A stretch of DNA of 13,211 bases from Chthoniobacterales bacterium (GTDB lineage: Bacteria; Verrucomicrobiota; Verrucomicrobiia; Chthoniobacterales; UBA10450), in contig JACCZQ010000521.1 in the NCBI GenBank assembly GCA_013695905.1, forward strand, positions 1-13,211, given 5' to 3'. A model generated the notes under the pieces. The model saw nothing but the letters and a program-made list of their open reading frames with translations. It was not told where the DNA came from and searched no databases. Below, in pieces: positions 1 through 6,592 of the stretch. Position 1 is the stretch's first letter; every line of letters starts with the position of its first letter. A program made the position numbers and the translations under genes.

Positions 1-5
1 ACCCG

Positions 6-24
6 TGTCGCCCACAGGGCGACA
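6..24. repeat. Perfect 8-bp inverted repeat past the 3' end of the SUMF1-domain gene
   Basis: TGTCGCCC (6-13) and GGGCGACA (17-24) are exact reverse complements around a 3-nt ACA loop. Read on the minus strand the hairpin lies about 40 nt after the stop of the last chaperone-operon gene, so it could be its terminator. No T-run is seen before the window ends, so a REP-type dispersed palindrome is equally possible. The flank GCTACAGG may belong to such an element. Confidence 0.5.
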
Positions 25-62
25 GCTACAGGCGCCGTAAGGACGCTCCTGGTCAGCAACCG

Positions 63-1691
63 TTACTCACATTCGCAGAGAATGCGGAAGCCTACGTCGT
101 TACAAAGATACGCCGGCACATTCGAGCCGCGCGCGGTGGCGCGGACGCTGTGGAACCGCGATTTCCAGCTGCCGCCACGGAGAACCCGCTTCCCGCCGGA
201 GGTGGCGCTGCGGGGATTTACCTTCGGCGTCCCGCGGTAGCTGTCGAAGTAGTCGAGACACCATTCCCAGACGTTGCCCGCCATGTCTTCCATGCCAAAC
301 GGACTCGCACCGGCCGGAAATGACCCGACCGGCGAGCTTTCCGGATAGCCGTCGCTGATCTCCCGATCGCTCCACGCAAAGACGGTGTTCCGATCCGCGA
401 AGTTCGCCAGGTCGCCGCGCCTATCGAAATTGCCCCACGGATACTTTCGGCCGTCGCTGCCGCGGGCGGCATATTCCCATTCCGGCTCGGTCGGCAACCG
501 GTATTTTCGGCGCTCCCGCGTCGAGAGCCAGACGCAATACTTCATCGCCTCGAGGCTGCTCACATAGACAACCGGGTGGCGCTCGTCGGCGCCGGGGGCG
601 CGTTTGCGCGCGTGGCTCGGATCAAATTTCTCGTACTCGCCGTTCGTCACCGGAAAGCGTGACATATAGAAGCGGCTCAAGGTGATTTTCGTGGGCGGCT
701 GCTCGTGCGGAGCGGCGTCCAACGCGGTGCTCCCCATCATGAACGTGCCGGAGGGGACAAACAGCATCTGCGCCCCCACGGCGTTTGCGAATTTCGGGAA
801 ACGCTGACGCTCCGACTCAGCATTGCCGGCGCCCACTTCTTCAATCACAGGGGCAGCAGCGGAAGGGGCGTGCTCGACCGGCGCCGGCGCCGTCACGACA
901 GCGGCGCGGGGTGGCGGAACGGCCGCGGGATTGGCCAGCTCGTCGGCTTCTCCGAGATAATCGTCGATCAGGTCCTCGGCGTCGCCGGCGTCGAGGCCGA
1001 GGTTCTCCGCCATGTTTACGAACGCGTCACGGGTTTCGTCCGCCATGCCGTCGCTGTCGAGGCCGGAGAGTCGCAGCATGCGGAGGAACTCCTCCTTAGG
1101 GTCGCGCTGAGCGCGGGGAACAGAAGCCGCTTCTGCGGACGGCGCGGGAGCTGGCGGTGGAGCTGTTTCCGTGACAGGCCGGACGCGCTGCGCGCCGCTG
1201 TCGAGCAGCTCCGCCTCGATGTAGGCCATCATCTCCTGATCGGTGAGCCGATGCTGGCGACCGAAGCGAAGGAGGTTCTTCTCCTCGTCGGGTGTGAGGA
1301 CGCCGTCGGCGATGGCGAAGGTCAGATATTTATGAAACTCAGCGATCGCCTGTTCCTGCGCCTGCGCCGCGAGCTCGTCGTCCATGACCCGGCGGCGAGC
1401 GGGATCGAGCAACTCGACCCGCGCCTCGGTGAGATACCGCGACGATTCGTCGAGTCCGCGGCCGAGCAGCTGCGCGAGCGGATTGCTCGGCTGGTTCTTA
1501 AGCGGGAGCTTTTTTTGCCACCAGCGGAGCAGCTCGCGGCAATGCTCCTCGATCACCTCATTCGTCGGATTTTCCTGCGGATCGAGGCCGAGCCGCTCGT
1601 AGAGATTTGTCGAGTTGTATTTGCTCCAGCCGTCCCACTTGTTGGGATCGTCGGGCAGCGGCAGGGAGAATGCAGCGCTCACGTCGAGCAT
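63..1691 (-). CDS. J-like / TerB-like repeat / SUMF1 (FGE-sulfatase) fusion protein
   Basis: Predicted 542-aa cytosolic multidomain protein; no signal peptide or membrane segment. Residues 29-107 resemble a J domain (start NLYERLGLDP, end LLDPARRRVMDDEL), but the HPD loop needed to trigger Hsp70 ATPase is replaced by WQKK (58-61). Residues 115-164 and 197-247 are two similar ~50-aa helical units (EFxxxL, then an acidic turn, then a closing IxxxL helix) resembling TerB/EF-hand-like modules, joined by Pro/Ala-rich linkers (176-192, 255-282). Residues 306-540 are a SUMF1 domain (MLFVPSGTFMMGS, YRLPTEPEWEYAARG, DMAGNVWEWCLD, RVLRGGSW, DVGFRI). The two active-site cysteines of true formylglycine-generating enzymes, expected just after RGGSW, are absent (KSRFHS there), so sulfatase activation is unlikely. 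It starts 2 nt after the hsp70 stop, so coupled translation is likely. The domain calls are strong; the function (an adaptor or substrate-recognition partner of the adjacent Hsp70) is inference. Confidence 0.88.
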   Translation of the reverse strand: MLDVSAAFSLPLPDDPNKWDGWSKYNSTNLYERLGLDPQENPTNEVIEEHCRELLRWWQKKLPLKNQPSNPLAQLLGRGLDESSRYLTEARVELLDPARRRVMDDELAAQAQEQAIAEFHKYLTFAIADGVLTPDEEKNLLRFGRQHRLTDQEMMAYIEAELLDSGAQRVRPVTETAPPPAPAPSAEAASVPRAQRDPKEEFLRMLRLSGLDSDGMADETRDAFVNMAENLGLDAGDAEDLIDDYLGEADELANPAAVPPPRAAVVTAPAPVEHAPSAAAPVIEEVGAGNAESERQRFPKFANAVGAQMLFVPSGTFMMGSTALDAAPHEQPPTKITLSRFYMSRFPVTNGEYEKFDPSHARKRAPGADERHPVVYVSSLEAMKYCVWLSTRERRKYRLPTEPEWEYAARGSDGRKYPWGNFDRRGDLANFADRNTVFAWSDREISDGYPESSPVGSFPAGASPFGMEDMAGNVWEWCLDYFDSYRGTPKVNPRSATSGGKRVLRGGSWKSRFHSVRATARGSNVPAYLCNDVGFRILCECE

Positions 1692-1693
1692 TG

Positions 1694-3256
1694 TCAGGCC
1701 ACATGAAGTTCGGCCAGGCCAGCAGCGGCGGCGGCGATTTCGCTCGGCGCGAGGCCGGTGTTCCGCTCAATCGAGATCTTATTGACGTTGCCCGCGGCGT
1801 GGACGGCGACCTCCAACACCTGGTTGGCGTTGTATTCGTAAACGAGCTCCACCGGCGAACCCTTCGGCAGGAATGGCGGCAGCTTCACATCGCAGGTGCC
1901 GAGTGGCGTGCACTCGGCCGGAAGCGTGCTCTCACCTTCGACGATGCGCACGACGGCCCGCGGCATGTTCGCGCTCGCGGTCCCGAAGTGGTTCTTCGCG
2001 ATGGCGGGGATCGGGCTCATTTTGTTGATCATCGGGAAGACGTACTCCTCCAGCTGATTCTCATCCCAGAGGACAACCCCGAGCGTGTGGGAGGTGATGT
2101 TCGTGACCTGCATGAGGCCGCCTTCGCGAGAGGAGAATTGCTGGCGCGTGTCTTCCGGCAGCGATTTCTCGCCGGAGGTTTCTTCTTCCTTCAGCATCAC
2201 GAGGATGGCTTGAATGGCGGCGCCAATCGCCACCGCCTCGTCGGGATTGACGTCACCTTCGAGCGGCACCGGCGAGAGCTCGGAGACCATGTCGCGTACC
2301 ATCGGCATGCGGGTCATGCCGCCGACGAGCAGCACCTTGTTCAGCTCGGGCCAATCGAGCTTCGCTTCCTGCATGACCAGCTCGCAGATCGTCTTGCACT
2401 TCTCGACGAGATGGCGGGTGCGTTTCTCAAAATCTTCGCGCGTGAGCTCCACCTTCACGCTCTTGCCGTTGTAGCTGTGGACGATGGCGGTGCGGCCGCG
2501 GCTGGAAAGCTGGATTTTCGCGGCCAGCGCGCGGCTTTGCAGGTCCTGGTAACTCTGGAGATCGAGCAGCGGGTTCTCGCCGTGTTCGCGATCGAACTCC
2601 TCCGCCACCATGTTCACGATGACGTCGTCCCAATCTTTGCCGCCGAGCCGGTGGTCGCCATTGGTGGCGAGCATTCTGATCTCGGGCCCCTCGATGCGCA
2701 TGATCGTGACGTCGAGCGTGCCGCCGCCGAGATCGAAGACGAAGACGGTTTGATCCTGCTCGAGCTTGTCGAGGCCGTAGGCAACGGCGGCCGCGGTCGG
2801 TTCGTTGATAATCTGCAGGACATTCAAGCCGGCGAGCTGCCCCGCCGTGATGGTGGCGGTGCGTTCCGCGTCGCTGAAGTAGGCGGGGACGGTGATAACC
2901 GCGTCCGTGACGGACTCCTTCAGGTACTTTTCCGCGTCGGCCTTCAGCTTCTTGAGGATGAGCGCGGAAAGCTCTTCGGCGGAGTAGGTCTTGCCGTCGA
3001 AGGCGCGGTGAAATTGATCCTTCGGTTTGCCCATTTCGCGCTTCACGAAATCGACGATCCGCTCGGCCTCTGCGACGGAATTGTTCTTCGCGACGGTGCC
3101 GACGAGGGCGGAGCCGTTGTCGAAGAGAATCACCGAGGGAGTGATGCGTTCGCTGTCGGAGTTTGGGATGATCTGCGGCTTTCCGTACGCATCAATGTGC
3201 GCGACAGCCGAGAAGGTGGTGCCAAGGTCGATGCCGATTGCTTTGCGTGATGACAT
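1694..3256 (-). CDS. Short Hsp70 (DnaK-family) chaperone lacking the helical lid
   Basis: 520-aa Hsp70. The ATPase domain (about 1-355) has all the signature motifs: IGIDLGTTFS (7-16), ITVPAYFSDAER (121-132), NEPTAAAVAYGLD (151-163), VFDLGGGTLDVTI (173-185), VLLVGGMTRMPMV (308-320). An unusually long, charged linker (about 356-380) leads to a beta-sandwich substrate domain (about 381-500; MQVTNITSHTLGVVL, then VELVYEYNANQVLEVAV). The protein ends in a short Ala-rich tail, whereas DnaK continues about 120 residues as the alpha-helical lid (usual length about 640). Fast, low-affinity peptide binding is expected. The start is the ATG giving MSSRKAIGIDLG, the canonical Hsp70 N terminus; the frame stays open upstream to 3415 but that extension has no Hsp70 similarity. 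No Shine-Dalgarno sequence is visible. GrpE-like and J-like partner genes flank it. It is probably a specialised paralogue rather than the housekeeping DnaK. Confidence 0.95.
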   Translation of the reverse strand: MSSRKAIGIDLGTTFSAVAHIDAYGKPQIIPNSDSERITPSVILFDNGSALVGTVAKNNSVAEAERIVDFVKREMGKPKDQFHRAFDGKTYSAEELSALILKKLKADAEKYLKESVTDAVITVPAYFSDAERTATITAGQLAGLNVLQIINEPTAAAVAYGLDKLEQDQTVFVFDLGGGTLDVTIMRIEGPEIRMLATNGDHRLGGKDWDDVIVNMVAEEFDREHGENPLLDLQSYQDLQSRALAAKIQLSSRGRTAIVHSYNGKSVKVELTREDFEKRTRHLVEKCKTICELVMQEAKLDWPELNKVLLVGGMTRMPMVRDMVSELSPVPLEGDVNPDEAVAIGAAIQAILVMLKEEETSGEKSLPEDTRQQFSSREGGLMQVTNITSHTLGVVLWDENQLEEYVFPMINKMSPIPAIAKNHFGTASANMPRAVVRIVEGESTLPAECTPLGTCDVKLPPFLPKGSPVELVYEYNANQVLEVAVHAAGNVNKISIERNTGLAPSEIAAAAAGLAELHVA

Positions 3257-3338
3257 GGTAGTAGTGGAGGTATTTGCAGGCGCCTGGGAGCGCCCCTTTG
3301 CGAATCTTCGTAGGTGCAGTTTTCGTGCCGGAGCAGGA

Positions 3339-3368
3339 ATAATTGAGCAGCGTTTGTCCCGCTGTCGC
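3339..3368 (-). promoter_or_regulatory. Possible internal promoter before hsp70
   Basis: The 177-nt gap between grpE and hsp70 (3257-3433) is the only sizeable break in the minus-strand operon and holds no convincing gene. On the minus strand GCGACA (3363-3368) and AATTAT (3339-3344) stand 18 nt apart, each matching 4 of 6 sigma70 consensus bases, and would leave a leader of about 75 nt. The gap also holds the palindromes GTCGCGAC (3364-3371) and GGCGCGCGCC (3398-3407). No CIRCE element (TTAGCACTC-N9-GAGTGCTAA) is present. Weak evidence. Confidence 0.22.
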
Positions 3369-3433
3369 GACGGCTCATGGCTACGCCACGGATGCCTGGC
3401 GCGCGCCCGTCTCACCCACGGCCCAGCCGCAGT

Positions 3434-4147
3434 TCAGCCGAACCGCTTCGCCACGACTTCTTCGGGGCGCAAGACCTGTTGCCGCCACATGAAGCCGCGC
3501 TTCAGACGCATCACGATGCGGCCGTCTTCCTCCTGGAAATCGGCGGGTTCGTAGCTCACCACGCGGTGCAGCGTCCGATCGACCATCTCCCGCGACTCGA
3601 TCTCGGTCACCTCCATGCGCTGCAGAATCTCCATGAGCGAATGTAGCGAGTTTTCGAGGTTCGAGCACCACTGCCCCTGCGCACCCGCCGTTTGCATCTG
3701 GCCGGAGAGAGTATGGAGATCGTCGAACAGCAGCACGAGATCGCGGATGAACGGCTTCTGCAGCGAGTCGCGCAGGAAATTGTCGCGGTAGCCGTTCAGC
3801 TCCTGATGCAGCGAATTGAAGAGGCGATGATTAACGCTTTCGGTGCTCCGCAGCGCCATCATGTGCTCGTCGATCTTCTGCAGCCGCGCCTTTACGCCGT
3901 CGGTTTCTGTCTCTTCTGCGGTCGCCGCTGCTTCCGCGTTGTTCATGAGCAGCCGCTCGAGCGCTTCCATCCGAGCGTGCAGGAGCGCAAACCCGGCGCG
4001 CATCTCCTCGCCCGAGTCAGAGTCCCCGTTCCGGCCATTGCTGCGCGACGAAGCGATCGTCTTCTCCGCCTCGGCGACGAGTTGCTGCATCGTCGAGGTG
4101 AACTCGTCCGGCGGCTTGATTTCGCTCTTGGGCATCGCCTGGCTCAA
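3434..4147 (-). CDS. Divergent GrpE-like nucleotide exchange factor
   Basis: 237-aa protein. The C-terminal part has GrpE character: FNSLHQELNGYRDNFLRDSL (110-129) then KPFIRDLVLLFDDL (131-144) matches the GrpE helix region, and MVDRTLHRVVSYEPAD (188-203) with GRIVMRLKRGFMWRQQVLRP (209-228) matches the beta-wing that opens the Hsp70 nucleotide cleft. Residues 45-105 are a charged, heptad-like stretch likely to form the dimer coiled coil; the first 45 residues look disordered. The N-terminal half is not typical of housekeeping GrpE. The expected role is ADP release from the downstream short Hsp70. The first start is a TTG overlapping the cobA-hemD stop in TTGA; an ATG four codons later (4135) is equally plausible. 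GGAG sits 13 nt before that ATG and only 1 nt before the TTG. Either way translation is coupled to the heme genes. Confidence 0.82.
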   Translation of the reverse strand: MSQAMPKSEIKPPDEFTSTMQQLVAEAEKTIASSRSNGRNGDSDSGEEMRAGFALLHARMEALERLLMNNAEAAATAEETETDGVKARLQKIDEHMMALRSTESVNHRLFNSLHQELNGYRDNFLRDSLQKPFIRDLVLLFDDLHTLSGQMQTAGAQGQWCSNLENSLHSLMEILQRMEVTEIESREMVDRTLHRVVSYEPADFQEEDGRIVMRLKRGFMWRQQVLRPEEVVAKRFG

Positions 4148-5664
4148 GCTCCGAAAAATTTGCGAATCGCCGCCACCAGCCCCGGGATATCATGGCGCCG
4201 CGCTTCGACGTCGACGTTCAAGCCCAGATCGCGGGCCGTCCTGGAGGTGACCGGACCGATGCTCGCCACCTGCATCCCTTTGGGCCACGGCAGGCCGAGC
4301 GCGAGGAAATTCTCCACCGTCGAGGAGCTGGTGAAAGTAATCAGGTCAGCCCCTTCTTCGGCCAGTCGCCGGCGCGCGCCGTTCTCGTCGCGTGTTTCAG
4401 GGACCGTTCTGTAGGCAAAGCCCTCATCGACAATTCCTCCCATGGTAGAGAGTTCCTTCGGTAGCACGTCCCGCGCCTTTTCCGCCCGCGCCAGAAGAAT
4501 TCTGAGATTTTCCACCCCACCCTGCTTCCGGAACTCGCGCACCAGCGCCTCGGCGACGAACTCCTCCGGCTGCAGGTCCACGTGCATGTGGAATTCCTTG
4601 AGCCGCTGCGCGGTGGCTGGTCCGATTGCGGCGATGCGAGCGGCGCCGATCTCGCGCGCATCATCGTAAAGTTTGTAGAACAGCTCGAAGAAGGCGTTCA
4701 CGCCGTTCGGGCTGGTGAACACAATCCAGTCGTAGGCATGCGCGTCCTGCACCAGCTCGGCAAAGGCGCGGAGGTCGCTCGGCGGCTCGATGCGGATGGT
4801 GGGCAACTCGAGCACGTCTGCGCCTAACGAGCGCAGCTGCCCGGTCAGGACGCCGGCTTGCGTGCGGGTGCGGGTGACCACGATGCGTTTGCCGGCGAGG
4901 GGGCGGTTTTCAAACCAGTTGAGTTCCTTCCGCAGCGAGACGACGTCGCCGAAGACCGCCACCGCCGGCGCGGAGAAGCCGCTCTCCAGCACGCGCTGCG
5001 CGATCGTATCGAGGGTGCCGACGAGTGTCTCCTGGCGGCCCGTGGTGCCCCAGCGAATGAGCGCCACCGGCAGATCAGCGCGCATCCCTTTCTGGAGCAT
5101 TTGCTGCGTGACGGTGCTGATCCGCTCGACGCCCATGAGCATCACCTGCGTGCCGCCGAGCTGCGCCAGCGCGGTGAAATCAATCGAGCTTTCCTCCTTC
5201 GCCGGATCTTCGTGGCCGGTGAAGAACGTGACGTGTGAATTGCTGCCGCGGTGGGTGATGGGAATTCCTGCGTAAGCCGGCGCGGCCACGGCGGAGGTGA
5301 CGCCCGGCACCACTTCAAACTCGAGACCTGCGCGGGCGAGCGCCTGCGCCTCTTCACCGCCGCGGCCGAAGACGAATGGATCGCCGCCCTTCAGCCGCGC
5401 GACGCGTTTCCCGTCTCGTGTTTTCTCGACGAGCAGCGCGTTGATCTCCTCCTGCTTGAGCGTGTGCTCGCCGGCTTTCTTGCCGACGTAGATTTGCTCC
5501 GCGTTTGGCTGCGCCCACCGGAGCATCTCGGGATTGCAGAGGTAGTCATAGACGATCACGTCCGCCTGCTCGAGGCACTCCTTCGCGCGCAATGTGACCA
5601 GCCCGAGATCCCCCGGGCCCGCGCCCACGAGCGAGCACTTCCCCGCCTTATTTTTCTTTTCCAT
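4144..5664 (-). CDS. cobA-hemD: Uroporphyrinogen-III C-methyltransferase / uroporphyrinogen-III synthase fusion (CobA-HemD)
   Basis: 506-aa bifunctional cytosolic enzyme. Residues 8-250 are a SUMT: SLVGAGPGDLGLVTLRA (11-27), RLKGGDPFVFGRGGEE (90-105), VVPGVTSAVAAPAYAGIP (118-135), using SAM to methylate uroporphyrinogen III at C2 and C7 to give precorrin-2, the entry to siroheme and cobalamin. Residues 256-505 are a HemD uroporphyrinogen-III synthase (GKRIVVTRTRTQAGVLTGQL at 258-277, YDWIVFTSPNGVNAFF, LITFTSSSTVENF), which closes hydroxymethylbilane with ring-D inversion. The fused order CobA-HemD is known in several phyla. The start ATG overlaps the hemC end by 17 nt and is preceded by AGGAG at a 4-nt spacing, the clearest ribosome site in the operon. 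One polypeptide therefore both makes uroporphyrinogen III and can divert it from heme. Confidence 0.96.
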   Translation of the reverse strand: MEKKNKAGKCSLVGAGPGDLGLVTLRAKECLEQADVIVYDYLCNPEMLRWAQPNAEQIYVGKKAGEHTLKQEEINALLVEKTRDGKRVARLKGGDPFVFGRGGEEAQALARAGLEFEVVPGVTSAVAAPAYAGIPITHRGSNSHVTFFTGHEDPAKEESSIDFTALAQLGGTQVMLMGVERISTVTQQMLQKGMRADLPVALIRWGTTGRQETLVGTLDTIAQRVLESGFSAPAVAVFGDVVSLRKELNWFENRPLAGKRIVVTRTRTQAGVLTGQLRSLGADVLELPTIRIEPPSDLRAFAELVQDAHAYDWIVFTSPNGVNAFFELFYKLYDDAREIGAARIAAIGPATAQRLKEFHMHVDLQPEEFVAEALVREFRKQGGVENLRILLARAEKARDVLPKELSTMGGIVDEGFAYRTVPETRDENGARRRLAEEGADLITFTSSSTVENFLALGLPWPKGMQVASIGPVTSRTARDLGLNVDVEARRHDIPGLVAAIRKFFGA

Positions 5665-6592
5665 ACATCTCCTGAAATAACGCGGCGGCTAACTGCTCCG
5701 GTTGCTGCTCGGACGAAGAGGCGCTGAGCTGCGCGGTGTGGGGCTCTGGATTGGGCGGTGCGAACACCTGCGCCTGCAGCGTCATCTTGCCGTCAGCGAG
5801 GGTGGTAAGCACACCTACTGGCGAGTCGCAGTCGCCCTGCAGCAGCCGGAGAAATTCGCGCTCGGCCCGGAGGCAGAGGCGCGTTTCCTCGTGGCTTAGC
5901 GGGCGGAGGGCCGCCTTCGCTTTTTCGTGATCGCTGCGGACCTGCAGCGCGATGACTCCCTGGCCGCCGGCAGGAAGAAATTTGTCGAGCGGCAAGAGCG
6001 AGCTGCGCAACCGGAATCCTTCGAACGTGATGTGCTCACTGGCGGGCCTGTAGCCGAGCCGCTCCAGGCCGGCGCGGGCGAGGATAATCGCGTCCCAGGC
6101 GTTCGCCGTCAGCTTGCGCAGGCGCGTGGGAACATTGCCGCGCAGCTCGGTCATCTCCACATCGCGGCGCAGCCAGCGGAGCTGGTGCTGCCGGCGAATG
6201 CTACCGGTGGCGATCGTCGCCCGCGCGGGCAGAGTCGAGAGCGTGACGTCGCCTTTGGTGATGAGCACGTCATCGACGGCGGCTCGCGGTAACGTGGCGC
6301 AGATTTCCAGATCCCGAGTCTGGTCGCTCGGCAGGTCTTTCGCGCTATGCACCGCCACGTCGATGCGGCGGTCGCGGAGCGCCCGCTCAATTTCGGCGGT
6401 AAACATTCCCTTGCGCCCGGCCTGGCGATCCGTCGGCTCCGGGGAGAACCCGCCGCGCTCGTCGCCGCGAGTGGTGATGACGTGCACCTCGATCTCCAGA
6501 TCCGGCCAGGCGGTGCGGAGAGCTGCCTCTACGATGGCGGTCTGCGTGCGCGCGAGATCACTGCCGCGCGTGCCAAGCACGAGGCGACTCAC
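5648..6592 (-). CDS. hemC: Porphobilinogen deaminase (hydroxymethylbilane synthase)
   Basis: 314-aa HemC, the usual family length. It condenses four porphobilinogens into hydroxymethylbilane in the cytosol. Visible marks: N-terminal LVLGTRGSDLARTQT (4-18), VHSAKDLPSD with the catalytic KD pair (K85, D86), IATGSIRRQHQL (127-138), the arginine-rich TELRGNVPTRLRKL (148-161), PAGGQGVIALQ (207-217), and QGDCDSPVG (252-260), whose Cys255 should carry the dipyrromethane cofactor. The start is GTG, sharing GTGA with the hemA stop, so translation is coupled. The C-terminal tail (about 280-300) is Pro/Gln/Ser-rich and less conserved. Its product feeds the HemD half of the next protein. Confidence 0.97.
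   Translation of the reverse strand: MSRLVLGTRGSDLARTQTAIVEAALRTAWPDLEIEVHVITTRGDERGGFSPEPTDRQAGRKGMFTAEIERALRDRRIDVAVHSAKDLPSDQTRDLEICATLPRAAVDDVLITKGDVTLSTLPARATIATGSIRRQHQLRWLRRDVEMTELRGNVPTRLRKLTANAWDAIILARAGLERLGYRPASEHITFEGFRLRSSLLPLDKFLPAGGQGVIALQVRSDHEKAKAALRPLSHEETRLCLRAEREFLRLLQGDCDSPVGVLTTLADGKMTLQAQVFAPPNPEPHTAQLSASSSEQQPEQLAAALFQEMYGKEK

Noticed and set aside
705..1706. A 333-codon plus-strand frame opposite the J/SUMF1 gene, and similar ones opposite hemC, hemA and DUF288
   Set aside because: Antisense shadows of strong genes in GC-rich DNA; low-complexity Arg/Ala/Gly composition and no motifs.
1607..3250. A 547-codon open frame on the plus strand opposite hsp70
   Set aside because: It mirrors the hsp70 gene, is rich in His/Arg/Asp/Val as expected for antisense of GC-rich coding DNA, and shows no recognisable domain, whereas the minus strand has every Hsp70 motif.
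3257..3415. N-terminal extension of Hsp70 by 53 residues
   Set aside because: The extension is Arg-rich with no Hsp70 similarity, while MSSRKAIGIDLG is the standard N terminus.
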